A program made the position numbers and the translations under genes. Below are positions 1 to 10,654 of a stretch of 64,000 bases of DNA, piece by piece. Within the stretch, counting starts at the first letter, position 1; each line of letters begins with the position of its first letter. Location of the stretch: positions 20,134,012 to 20,198,011 of the forward strand of contig OX457038.1 of NCBI GenBank assembly GCA_949752735.1. Direction: 5' to 3'. Origin of the DNA: Lumbricus terrestris (lineage: Eukaryota > Annelida > Clitellata > Crassiclitellata > Lumbricidae). The notes beneath the pieces were generated by a model. It was not told where the DNA came from, made no database searches, and worked only from the letters and a program-made list of their open reading frames with translations.

Positions 1-654
1 GCATTCTTCCGTGCTTAGAAAGGTTAAAAGGTCAGAGGTGGCACCTGTGTTAGACTGAGACTAGGAAAAGAAGTGCCAGAGAAAAAATTCACCTTCTAAG
101 CAATCTGAGTGATTGCCCTGCTGTTTTAAATCATATATCAAAGTAATTTTTCATGCAACTGTCGTTTATGCTCTCCTGCCACTTGTAAGTGGCAGTTTCT
201 TTTTATATCGCTGGTTGTACGGGTAAATCTCTTTACAGCAATTAACTACATAGCTCTAATGATAGCGCCCTTCTCAGAATTCTAAGAATATCCGATGCCA
301 ATCTATTGGTAATAACGGCAACTCGCTTGAAGGCTTATCTTCTCCGTTTGAGCTTTGCATCTGCGCTCATATGCAGGGTGGGCCATAAAAAAAGTATCAC
401 CCTTAGATTTTTTGCCAATATCTTGGCCACAATTAAGAATTTGTAAGTGTAACTTTGCATGCTTAAAGGTAATTCATATCTACGTCCAATAGCCAAGTTT
501 TATCAAAACATTTCAAACAGAAGAAAAGTTATATCACCTCTAGTGAGACCACCCACTGTTTTTTGACGATTCAAAAACATAACGTGACAAAAAGTAACAA
601 AAAACGCGATGTTATTAAGTCATAGACCTATGTCAAATAATTTTTATCAAATGA

Positions 655-935
655 AGTTGATGTTGCTTCTCAAGTTGTGCTCACTGTGCCCACCACAAGT
701 TCTTGACGGCCTTGTTGATGTGTTCCAGAATTAAATCTTCCCATATCAGCATCAATGCGACCATAAATACTTTTATCGCTCTTCGTTTTTATCGCAGGTT
801 GTGTTTTTTCTCCAGCATAACTCTCCACACTTGATGATCCATTGGGTTCAAATCTGGAGATTCGGGGCCATTGCCTCCTCTCATTAAAACCAGAACAATT
901 GGCATGATCCGAGTTCTTTCATCAATGGATTTTTT
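655..935 (-). pseudogene. Decayed mariner-like transposase, C-terminal part
   Basis: On the minus strand one frame reads GNGPESPDLNPMDHQVW. This matches the SPDLNP-x-D catalytic block near the third catalytic aspartate of Tc1/mariner (IS630-related) DDE transposases. A following frame reads INKAVKNLWW. Stops and frame changes interrupt it, and the first two catalytic aspartates are not seen. It lies between the left terminal repeat of family A and the LINE fragment at 940-1356, so it is the remnant of the element's own transposase. It is non-functional. Confidence 0.7.
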
Positions 936-939
936 CAGA

Positions 940-1356
940 ACTCGCATTCATTCGTTCATTCATTTATTCATAGCATTTATATAGCGCCCCTTCAATAAAC
1001 TACTCAGAGGCGCTCCCAGTCCAACCGCAAACAAATAAGAAAAACTTGAGAGACTTATGGAACCCTACCGGATGGACCACAAGTAGAGAGCGAAGAGTAA
1101 CCGGCAGGTCGTTCCAGACAGTAGGCCCCACGACCATGAAAACACGGCGCTGCTTAATAACTAAGCGAGCCCGCGGGATCAGAATCTCACCCCTAGCCGA
1201 AGAGCGAAGTACACGATGCGCTGCAACGTCAGAGACTGGACAGCAAAGATCACGCAAGTACGACGGAGCACAGCCAAGGACACAGCGAGAGACCACACCA
1301 GCAATGCGGTATGAGATCCGCTGGGACAACTTAACTCTTAATCTATGCGCTCTCAC
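940..1356 (-). pseudogene. LINE 3' fragment: reverse-transcriptase C-terminus plus hairpin tail
   Basis: An open minus-strand stretch (118 aa from 1356 to 1000) contains LSQRISYRIAGVV, APSYLRDLC and VVGPTVWNDLP. This is the usual C-terminal end of CR1/L2/Jockey-type reverse transcriptases (SLKQRI..K......L.G.APSYL...; GP..WN.LP). Beyond the stop lies a tail with the inverted hexamers AGCGCC (983-988) and GGCGCT (1009-1014), then TATA and ATTC-type repeats (written on the + strand). The same tail recurs at about 24.9, 33.9, 44.3 and 46.1 kb. The copy is strongly 5'-truncated and sits inside the family A mariner element. It has no catalytic reverse-transcriptase core. Confidence 0.8.
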
Positions 1357-1588
1357 TGTTTATCAGAGTAAGCGGTACTCCAGGATCTTGCTCTTAAAGT
1401 GTCTGAATACACATTTTGTCTGCCATTTATACTGTTTGGGCATTTAAATTTTTTTAAATTTTGAATTTCATTGTTCCAATACCAAATTATTGATCTGACA
1501 CATTCCTTATTTAAAAACTTGATAGGTATCGTGCTAAGTGGTTTCACAATGATGTGCAGCTACGTTGGTTCCCTGTTTCCTTTCTAAA

Positions 1589-3178
1589 TTCAATTCAATT
1601 TTTCAATTCAATTCGCTTTATTGCAACCAGAAAACAAGATGACATCAAAAACAGAAAATATGCATGCATTGGCTACAAAGGGGGGCCCTAAAGGGATTGA
1701 CATCCCGCTGGGGAGGGTCACCCAAGTAAGAAAAAATACCAAGAAATATTGTACAAGATAGCAAAAAAAATTGAAACAATTAAATCAAAATTTGGTGATG
1801 ACAGATTGCAAAAAGTTTAAATTGCAAATAGCATGTAGAGGAACAAACTTAACTATATACTTATATAGTAGAACCTTAACTACAAGTGGTCATGTGCACT
1901 TCTAAGCAGACTTAGTGGAGGAAAGAAAAACACGAAGTCTCTTTTTAAAAACCTGCAGACTACTGGATTGACGAATATCAATTGGTATTTTATTCCACAT
2001 TTGAGCGCCATAATATTTAACAGTAAAACGCCTAGTGTTAGATTGAGCTCTGACAGGGCGATATGCAGATGAATTTCTAGTGAAATGCGAATGGATGTCA
2101 GAGGCGTGAGGGAGGTACTCTTGGAATACCGAAGGAAGGAGACCGTGTTCGAGTCGAAAGAAGAACTCGCAAATTTGGAGATCCTTTATCTGGTTTATTT
2201 TTAGGAGATGAAGCTCACTAAAGAAAGGGCCAGTGTGTTCCCATTTACGAATACCCGCTATTATACGAACAGCCTTCTTCTGTAAGATAATTAGTTTATG
2301 AAGCCTAGATTCGTATGTCGATGCCCAAACCAGGTTGCAATACGTGAGGTAAGGGTAGACGAGGGTATAATATAAATTCATTCTAATTGTCTTTGGTAAG
2401 ATATAAGCAATGCGGGAAATAATACCAATATTCTTAGCAATTTTAGATGCAATTTGATTAATGTGAACTTTCCAGGTCAAGTTTTGATCTATATGCACAC
2501 CTAAGAATTTCGTCGACTCAACTTGATTGATGTAAACATCATCAATAAGCAAACAAAGATTACTACTGGGGTTTATTTTCCGATGGGATTTAAATAAAAT
2601 AAAGTTGGTTTTCTCAGAATTAAGGGTGAGTCTATTTGCAGAAAACCAAGCAGCTATGCTAGACAGCTCAATGTTCACAGTCTGAAACAACGTCTGCCAA
2701 GAGATATTGGAGTAAAAAACGTTGGTATCATCAGCAAACAGAATGAAAAACATTGTAGGAGAGACATTGGCTAAGTCATTAATATAAAGAAGGAAGAGAA
2801 GTGGTCCGAGGTTGGAACCTTGGGGAACTCCATATTTGATTATCCCTAGCTCAGATAGGACACCATTACAGAGAACTCTTTGTGTACGGCTCTCAAAATA
2901 GCTGGCGAACCATCTGAGCTGTGTCCCCCTAATTCCATAGTAATCTAATTTTTTAAGCAAAATATTATGGTCTACGGTATCAAACGCTTTAGCGAGATCG
3001 AAAAAGACTCCCACTGAGTATTCGTTGTTTTCAATAGCCTTTGAAATCATGTCCTGCATACTCAATAAGGCCATGTAGGGGGAGTGACCCGGTTGAAAAC
3101 CATGCTGAGATGGATAAATGATGTTAGAGTTTTTAACATAACCATAGAGTCGATTATACATAAGTTTTTCATAGAATA
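1589..3178 (-). mobile_element. 5'-truncated non-LTR retrotransposon inserted in the mariner element
   Basis: The sequence up to about 1588 and from about 3180 matches the uninterrupted mariner-like MITE at 31170-31215, so about 1.59 kb is extra here. The insert carries a reverse transcriptase on the minus strand (1902 to about 3178). It ends at the left in about 300 bp of 3' untranslated sequence and a tail rich in AATTC/AATTG repeats at 1587-1617. The right boundary is the 5' truncation point. The junctions lie in an AATAAT-rich target, so exact ends and the target duplication cannot be fixed by eye. The sequence type suggests the CR1/Jockey group, and clade assignment needs a phylogeny. 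Confidence 0.8.
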
Positions 3179-3218
3179 AATAACAATAATAATGATTATC
3201 TGGCAATATCAAGTTCAT
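1902..3218 (-). CDS. LINE reverse transcriptase, open but 5'-truncated (438 aa)
   Basis: This is an RNA-dependent DNA polymerase fragment of a non-LTR retrotransposon. Visible motifs: QHGFQPGHS near residue 38, motif A VFFDLAKAFDTVDH (residues 71-84, catalytic D74), motif B GVPQGSNLGPLLF (130-142), and motif C FADD (161-164) with both catalytic aspartates. A thumb and C-terminal region follows, including KFLGVHID and MWNKIPIDIR. The usual N-terminal apurinic endonuclease and first ORF are missing. The first dozen or so residues, including the initiating Met, come from the flanking mariner sequence. The true LINE frame begins near FYEKLMYNRL, so the start codon is accidental. The frame has no stops and looks young, but without a 5' end it is probably immobile. 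Confidence 0.85.
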   Translation of the reverse strand: MNLILPDNHYYCYLFYEKLMYNRLYGYVKNSNIIYPSQHGFQPGHSPYMALLSMQDMISKAIENNEYSVGVFFDLAKAFDTVDHNILLKKLDYYGIRGTQLRWFASYFESRTQRVLCNGVLSELGIIKYGVPQGSNLGPLLFLLYINDLANVSPTMFFILFADDTNVFYSNISWQTLFQTVNIELSSIAAWFSANRLTLNSEKTNFILFKSHRKINPSSNLCLLIDDVYINQVESTKFLGVHIDQNLTWKVHINQIASKIAKNIGIISRIAYILPKTIRMNLYYTLVYPYLTYCNLVWASTYESRLHKLIILQKKAVRIIAGIRKWEHTGPFFSELHLLKINQIKDLQICEFFFRLEHGLLPSVFQEYLPHASDIHSHFTRNSSAYRPVRAQSNTRRFTVKYYGAQMWNKIPIDIRQSSSLQVFKKRLRVFLSSTKSA

Positions 3219-3481
3219 TTAATAACGATTACTTGAGATGTGACTAAATAAAATCGCATTTTTATACTTTTCGTTGCGATATGTTTTTTTAATCGTCAAA
3301 AAACAGTGGGTGGTCTCACTGAAAATGTTATAACTTTTGTTCTGTTTGAAATAGTTTGATGAAATTTAGATATTTGACGTAAATATGAACTACCTTTAAG
3401 CTGCAAAATTTCATCTAAGAATTCTTAATTCTGGCCAAGATATCGTCAAAAACCTTAGGGGTATTTTTATGGCTCACCCAG

Positions 3482-4330
3482 TATATAGCGTCCCTCTAGT
3501 TATCCTAAATCCTCTGACTGATCATGCACAAGTCTTAATTCACTCATCTTTTAATCCGGGAACGCTATGCTTTTTATCAACTGCCAATGATTCAGGAAAT
3601 TGATTTAATAATGAACCGTTTCTCTGTGAAGATATCTTATCTGCTATGCGCGACTGTATAGGTCAACATTTCGACTCTTAATTTCAGCTAATTTTGGTAT
3701 TCCACAGAGTCCTTCCACCTCAAAAGTAAGACGAATCGGGACACAGATTTACGACCGCTAAGCATCCAATCTCATACCACCCATCCCTTTCCTCTTATCT
3801 ATCGCTCTGACTTCAAACAACATCCACCAATCGTTTGTCTGCTGCTGCCAGACCTTGGCGTTTCAACTGCCAACCATCGATTCAGCCCCTGCGAAAAAGT
3901 TTCTCTCGACTGCGGATCTCTTCTAAGAATGCAATGTTTACAAGAACCGGATTTATGACCTCGATTTATGGCTTTCTACAAGGGAAGAAAAAGTCCAGTT
4001 TGCCATCTCTAAACAGTTCGGCTGCTTTTCACTACCTGCCTTGCTATATAGTCTATACTGTTTTCATCCGCAGTGAAACACCTTCCCGGACATAAATCCC
4101 GACATAAAATGTTTCGTTTTCCCAGCATTAACTGCATGTTTATGTGCGCCAATTAATAGATTCATATGCATGGCTTTATATTATATCGTGCATAGTGCAC
4201 AACATTCGTATGCTTATACATTATATTCTTATAATGTCATTGAAATCAGTAGCCATGATTAGGCTACTATCCGAAATAGCGATGCTTGGCTAATTCTTAC
4301 AATTGCAAAATAATCAATTCCTGTAGTCTT
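3482..4330. other. Intergenic, no feature seen
   Basis: Unique-looking AT-rich sequence. The short open frame at 3835-4095 has no recognisable domain and no supporting context. Confidence 0.5.
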
Positions 4331-4631
4331 GTCGATTGTTTCTTAGTTTCGGTTCCTTTTACTTCATAGTTTCCATCCTTCTACAAAATGTCTTTATGTC
4401 ACATGATCGATTCATTTTTCTCTTTCTTCTTTCTAATCGATTCCATCTTCATTGCATCCCCCTTCAACTCCGCATTCTTTTCTTTATCCTTCTCCTACTT
4501 TTCGTTCCTTTCGTTTCCCCCTCTCTTACTTCTCCGTGTCCTCTTCCTCGTGGTTAGTGCAGTTCTCGGCAACTAACATCATCTGCCTGAGATAGTTGCA
4601 ATTTTCGCGAAATTTCCATATTGTCATTGGC

Positions 4632-4705
4632 TTCGTCCTTCTGTTTCGTCCTTCTGTTTCGTCCTTCTGTTTCGTCCTTCTGTTTCGTCCTTCTGTTTCG
4701 TCCTC
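4632..4705. repeat. 12-bp minisatellite
   Basis: About six copies of the unit TTCGTCCTTCTG. Because 12 is a multiple of 3, it opens frames on both strands (poly KDETEGRNRRT-like), which are artefacts. Confidence 0.85.
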
Positions 4706-5754
4706 TTTCTCGTCCTGAGACAATTTCGGTGCAAATTTCGATCGTCGTACATAATGAGCGCGGTCGTTTTCCTAGAGTCATGGCCTGCAGTGCAGTCTGC
4801 CTGGGAGAATAGACAATGAAGGAGAAGAAGCCGTCTTTTATCAATGAGACAATCTAGTCGTCGACGTTCATTCGAATTCCCCGATCATTGTTCATCTCTC
4901 TCTGTCGTTCTCGATGCCCTTGCACCACTCGCACTATCTATAATTATTATTACTCGGCTTGGACCTGCCACTGATCACACGTACACCTACATGTAGATGT
5001 ACAAACTATCAGAACGCAGTCCAGTTGAGACCACTTTGCGCCTCTATGAAGAAGATTCTTTGTATTGTGGTCGATCATAAATGAAATGCATCCGTTGATT
5101 ATTCTAATCCGGTAAAAAAAAACAATGTCCATAACGCCATTATCAGAATGCATAATTTTATGTCAAAGATGATAATATATGCAAGAAACAGGTTATATAT
5201 GTTGTTGGGAGTGATCCTTCCATTCCGTCTCACATTCATTCATACTTGCACTGTCAGATAGCACCGGTCTTAGTTAAGCTTAGTTAAGCTTCACGGTTGT
5301 GTGCCCTTGTGTGGCCTAATGGTTTATATTAGCATAAATCTAAGTGCGTTTTCATTTACCGGTTTGCTTTTTGTTCACTGTACACTTTGTACAGTAAGTA
5401 CCGTTCCAATTGATGTGTAAATAATGTAAATTCACTTTAAACTTTTTTAATGACTTTCCCTTCCGTTTTCATACACATACTCCTGACAACTAGCTTACAA
5501 TATATATATGCATATGTTGAAAGGTGATCCGATGATGGGCAAGAATGGTGTCGAATGGAAGATATACTATCATATACATAGTCTGACCCTTACCATTTTC
5601 TGGACCAAATTATGAATATTAGCTAATTATCTCTCTTGTTTCGCTCTTCTTTTGTTCTGCAACCGTGCACTTGTCATGATTAGTTGCAATCTCTTGGAAT
5701 TCAGACGAAAGGTACATGTATCTCTTTATTAGGGACTCACTGCAAACACTTTTT

Positions 5755-6105
5755 AATCTACATTCAACACACAAACATATACTAAAGCATGAATCTACTT
5801 TTGCAAAAATAATTATTAACACATTTCAAGTTACATTCAAAACACAAACATATCATGTAGTAAAGCAAGGACCTAGGCTACATTTGTAAAAAAAATTATG
5901 AAGACCTTTCAAGTTACATTCAAAACACAAAAATATCATACCTACTTTTGTAAAAATGATTAAAAACACTTTTCAAGTTACATTCAAAACACAAACATAT
6001 CATGTAGTAGAGCACGGACCTACTATTGTAAAAATAATTATAAACACTTTTCAAGTTACATTCAAAACACAAACATGTAGTAAAGCATGGACCTACCAAT
6101 GCAGT
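5755..6105. repeat. Tandem array, about 60-75 bp units
   Basis: About five diverged units share the core TTCAAGTTACATTCAAAACA followed by CAAACATATCATGTAGTAAA and an A/T-rich spacer. Unit lengths vary through internal deletions (for example a short unit near 5940). No coding content. Confidence 0.8.
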
Positions 6106-6634
6106 AATAATGATAAGGTGAAACCGCTGGGAGCTGTTGTAAACCGTTGTTATAGCCTACTAATAGCTGTTTCGGTCATTGAAATCTTCCGGGAGCTGCG
6201 TAATGATTCTTGCAGTGCAGCTGCGTCTGTTTTGACTCTTTATATTTACTGTAGTCAACATTCTTTCGTATTATCAACCATCACAATTTCCTTCGTCGTC
6301 CGAATTTATGTCTCAGAGTCAACGCAAGATTACCGCTCTATCCGAGGCACAGCAGCAGCAGTAGCAGCAGCTGCGGTGGAACCTTTGAACCGATGTTCTG
6401 AATCCTAGAATTGCCCATAACAAGTAGACATTAAGACTTAAGCTTAGAAGAACATACATGCTGTAGAACGAGCTGAGACATCTCTACGTCTTCGTGTCTT
6501 CCAGTGAATAATGCAACACGCCCATAATAATTATAACATCCGCGCATGGGTATACGATGGGCTTGACGCTTTGACAACGCTGCTATTGTACTATGCAAGT
6601 TCTACATTGAATTCTTTCGTCCAATCAAATATAT

Positions 6635-6850
6635 ATGAAGACGTTTTCTAACAAAGTGTATCGGTACAATGTTCAAACTGATGCCTAAATGTATTCTCAA
6701 AGACAGTCAATTAATGTTCACGGTAGCAAATTAAAGTATCACGAATTATAAAACTAGCGCTAAATAAGTTGTGAAGGAAAGTTTGAGTGATAATCCACGA
6801 AGAAGTTTTCTAACAAAGTTTATCGGTGTAATGTTCAAACTGATACATAC
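6635..6850. repeat. Pair of diverged direct repeats
   Basis: A roughly 50-bp segment containing TTTTCTAACAAAGTGTATCG and AATGTTCAAACTGAT occurs near 6640-6685 and again near 6802-6845 with a few substitutions. No other feature is visible up to 7230. Confidence 0.6.
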
Positions 6851-7425
6851 ATTGCGAAAATACTCAGATGTCAGAATTTATTGCCCAGAGAGGCATCGAA
6901 ACATAATAAAACTCGATACGTGAATGGCTGTGCTATTCAAAGACATCCATCATTTTATAGAACACATAATTATGGAGTCAATACCCGCGCTGGTCTCTCC
7001 TTTAGTTATTTCCCGATCTGATAGACAGAATAATGGTCAAACGACTGCTATCTATGCTGAATTGGCTTCGGTTGCAACATTTCGACGCAGAATCTGTTGA
7101 CTGTTTTTGTTGATAAATTACAGGCTTCAGATCTCTTTATACGGTATAGACGTTTATCGTACGTCGTAACTCGTCTTATCATCATCAGCAACGCTAACGT
7201 ATAATAGTTGCTTGACAGAAATAGTTCTTTCAATTCTTTGGGATGATTACCTGACTCAAACCACTAGACAATCCAAGAGAAGAGTATCCCCGAGAGTCAG
7301 TTGTAGCTGACTTACAGACCAGTCTGAAGTGGTTAGAATCGGCTATTCTGTTTATGAAAATTATGTGCTTCCATATAAGTAGTGATACGATGCTGATGTT
7401 GGTGATGACGATGCTGTTGCTGCTG

Positions 7426-7426
7426 A

Positions 7427-7464
<38 letters not shown>

Positions 7465-7490
7465 GTGACGATGACGACGACGACCACGAC

Positions 7491-7567
<77 letters not shown>

Positions 7568-7573
7568 ATGATG
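7426..7573. repeat. Compound trinucleotide microsatellite (ACG/ATG)
   Basis: Runs of GAC/ACG units change into ATG/GAT units. It abuts the 3' end of the minus-strand SINE at 7574-7790, consistent with an ATC-type SINE tail that expanded. Confidence 0.9.
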
Positions 7574-7790
7574 GACCTGAAGTCAGGCCCATTGGCTTCC
7601 ATGACCCTTGGGATGAGATGAGTATTATATGTGGCTTCCCGTTTCCTTCCTCACAGACTATTATGAATGAGCAACTTGTCCAAGGTCGCTAAGCAGTGGC
7701 TTGAGGTAGGTTCTAACCTGCGACCCTTCGGTTACAGAGCGCAGAACATACCGCTACACCACCGCGTCCCATCAAGCAGTCTGTAAATAT
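7574..7790 (-). mobile_element. tRNA-derived SINE
   Basis: Read on the minus strand it starts GCGGTGGTGTAGCGGTATG, an A-box-like tRNA head. About 40 bp on is GGTTAGAACC, a mutated pol III B box. A core with GCGACCTTGGACAAGTTGC and a body of about 130 bp follow, ending in an (ATC)n-like microsatellite. The head and core resemble the SINE at 46078-46276. The mutated B box suggests an old, inactive copy. Confidence 0.7.
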
Positions 7791-8043
7791 CTGAGATTGC
7801 TAATTGGGAGCACCGAGTTCGTGAGAAGCAAGCTCAACTCACGAACATCTTTGCAAAAACCTCGACCAGTTTTATCTGTTTCGACTAATTGGCCAAACAG
7901 TGCAGCATTTATTGCATCTTGTTTCGAAAAATGACATTTCTGTATGTACGTGCTTTGTATTATTTGAAATAATTAATGTCATGCACGTAATTAAATACAC
8001 CGCTACGGCATTCCAAAGACGTAAACATATCTGAAAGTTCACA

Positions 8044-8395
8044 GTCTTTGTCTGTCTGCTTGCATGTGTGCGTGTGTGCGTGCGTGCCTGCATGCCTGCC
8101 TGCCTGCGTGTGTGTGCCTGCCTGCCTGCGTGTCGGTGTGTAATCGTAATCATAATCATAATCGTAATCCTAAACTCCAAGTCTATAGAGCTGCTCGAAA
8201 GCCATGCTCGGGGCACTGACTTATTCAGGAGCTATACGTCGTGTCATAGAGGTCTTCCAGAGAAGTCCTGCAGTGGAGATCCGAGTATAGGAATAGTCTC
8301 TATGTAAGCCTATCTGTCTATCTGTCTTTCTGTCTGTTTGTCCGTCTGTTTGTCTGTCTGTTTGTCCGTCCGTTTGTCTGTCTTTCCGTCAGCTG
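8044..8395. repeat. Two tetranucleotide-type microsatellites
   Basis: 8044-8135 is rich in TGCC/TGCG/TGTG units and 8305-8395 in TGTC/CGTC/TGTT units. About 170 bp of ordinary sequence separates them. Confidence 0.8.
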
Positions 8396-8579
8396 CTCTT
8401 CCATTGTATCATTATGGAGCCACTTGTGTCATGGTTCCATCTGTACCGGACAATATGATACGTAATAAGAGCCAAACTTGCTGCTCTGTATTGGGCTATA
8501 CACTTGCTCTGTGAGCATTCATCAATATGAAAAAATACTCGTTCTTTATGATAAATGGCTTCAATCTACTCGTTCTTAA

Positions 8580-10650
8580 CCCATTAGTGCCTGATTTTTC
8601 AAAATCATCTCAAAATATAAAAACTTTGTTGCAAGTGATGAGTTTGGACAATACCTAACACAAATTCTGCAAAATTTTTGCTTTTGATGCTTTTGGAGCA
8701 AATTTTTGAAGCGTCCCATTTTTGGGGACGCTAGGCACGAATGGGTACGTGAAGATTTACATGGTCATATGTACAGGTTATATCACTCAAGACTGTTGTT
8801 ACAGTCTAGTTAAGAGAACATATAAATAATTTGTACTCAGAATCATTCAAAATCAAATGTATAAGCAAAATTTCAGCAAAAATGGCATGCCTGAATACAT
8901 TTATATGCAAAATTGTTCACATTTTGAAATGAATTGCTTACACGCATCATATCATAATAATGCTTAGATCAACATCCTATATCAGTAGCAACCAACACTG
9001 TTACATAAATCATATAAAACAGTTAAATGAAGCATTAGGCCTATAGCTGTTTCAAGTGCTAAAGTGCTTTAGACTGGTTTTGTGTAGTAGGCTGTTGGCC
9101 TAGCCCTCTTTATGTTGACCGACAAACTTTCCGCACACTTTCATTCGTAGAATGCATCTAAGTTCCAACAGATGGAGTTTAGTGCTAAAATGCAAGTGAA
9201 CACACTTTCTGGTTCATACAGTCAGCTTTCATTTCCCTAATAGAAACAGCTATGTGTTCAGATCCATGCACTGGCCCTCACTTTCTATATTGAACAGCTC
9301 AACCAAAGGAAGTGAAAATCTTCACATTTGTTGGCCTGTATCGTCTCAATAGTGGTATATTTTGCTCATCTACTGTAGCAGTCTCAGAGTGGTAAAGAAA
9401 GTAGTCATGGTAGCCTACAAAACATAGTGGTTGCAATGAACCACCCACACCAAGTTGAGGACTCAAGACCCCAACTCCATTATAGGTCTGACTGAGTAAA
9501 GTAGCCATTTGGTGTATTCAATGAACAGTCTTTGTAGCCAACAGGGCTTAGTTGCAGTCTGAGAGTGGTAAAGAAGTGGTGAAATGACCACTATTTGTTA
9601 GTAGGAATCAACTGAATTGACAACCAATAGGCCTCCTGACTAATCCAGGGCTCCAGGCTATGGATCCACGTACCAACTCATTCGTATGGATGTGTATCAG
9701 AGCAAAAGCCGAGTGGTGTATTCAACATAGTACAATGCCATTGACTGCCATTAGGTCTGCCTGAAATTGTAGTAGGCCTAACTGAAAAATGCTACAAGAA
9801 TGTTATATTCAGCACAATGCACAATGACATTTCTTGAGCTTGGCTGTTACCTTAGAAAAGAATGACAACTTACATAGCGACTAATATTTTTCCTTATTTA
9901 TTTCAAATAAATTATAATAAATTAAATTATTAAATTTAATTTTCTAGCAACTGCATACATCAGAATGAGTGCATTTTGACCATTATTTTGCACTACATTG
10001 CATAGGCCTAGTAGATCCTGGACGATTTCTATACATGTGAAATATTCCTGTTGGCTATACATGTATACATAGGCCTAATGTAGCCTACAGTTGAAGTTGT
10101 CAATAAATTTTTGAATCAAATAACATCATATAACGTTAACTCTCACTGCGAGTGATAATTCTGCCTACAAACCGCCGTTTATACTTCTTTTCAAACAATA
10201 TCTGACTAAAATACCACACAAGAAGCAAAACGGCATGTATTGAACTTCACGTACCCATTCGTGCCTTGCGTCCCCAAAAATGGGACAGCGCTTCAGTGAT
10301 AAAATGCATATGTTATATTTTAGTAAAATGAATTTGATCTAATTATTTATTTAATAGTATATACTAACCTTTGTTAAATCAAAGACAGAACTGTAGAAAT
10401 ACGCACACATTTTTTTAATAAGACGCGGAAAGTCCGCAATATTTACATTTGTTAAAATAGGTCAATGGCGTGATTAAAAACACAATTTTCAGTCGATAAA
10501 GAATTTTTGGTGCGCATTTTGTGTCAGAATCACTTTATTAGCATGTTGGCATGACGGCTATTACATTAAATTGCATCTGCAATGCATATTTAATTTTATG
10601 TGAATTTTTGAAGTGGTGTCCCATTTTTGGGGACGCTAGGCACTAATGGG
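8580..10650. mobile_element. piggyBac-like non-autonomous element with duplicated subterminal palindromes
   Basis: TTAA at 8576-8579 is followed by CCCATTAGTGCC, and the other end is GGCACTAATGGG followed by TTAA at 10651-10654. TTAA targets with CCC...GGG ends are the hallmark of piggyBac-type elements. Three more copies of a module containing CCATTTTTGGGGACGC and GGCAC-x-AATGGG lie inside: 8712-8746 (+), 10254-10285 (inverted) and 10618-10650 (terminal, +). The 8708-8754 and 10245-10294 copies are inverted with respect to each other, giving nested inverted repeats. No transposase frame was recognised in the 2.07 kb. Confidence 0.7.
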
Positions 10651-10654
10651 TTAA

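Larger units (their letters stand above)
374..3481 (-). mobile_element. Mariner-like element (family A) carrying nested LINE insertions
   Basis: The left end CAGGGTGGGCC and the right end GGCTCACCCAG are imperfect inverted copies. The inverted similarity runs inward for roughly 200 bp, for example the block around 548-570 against the block around 3293-3318. A decayed Tc1/mariner-type transposase piece lies inside on the minus strand. The element is 3.1 kb only because at least two LINE-derived pieces were inserted. A second family member at 30769-31492 lacks both the transposase and the LINEs and has TA at each end. A third, one-sided copy begins at 37354. The TA target duplication is not intact at the left end here. 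Family membership rests on the termini and on the SPDLNP motif of the transposase relic. Confidence 0.8.

Noticed and set aside
7720..7790. Functional tRNA gene
   Set aside because: It has A- and mutated B-box-like sequences but no cloverleaf with acceptor stem. It continues into a SINE core.
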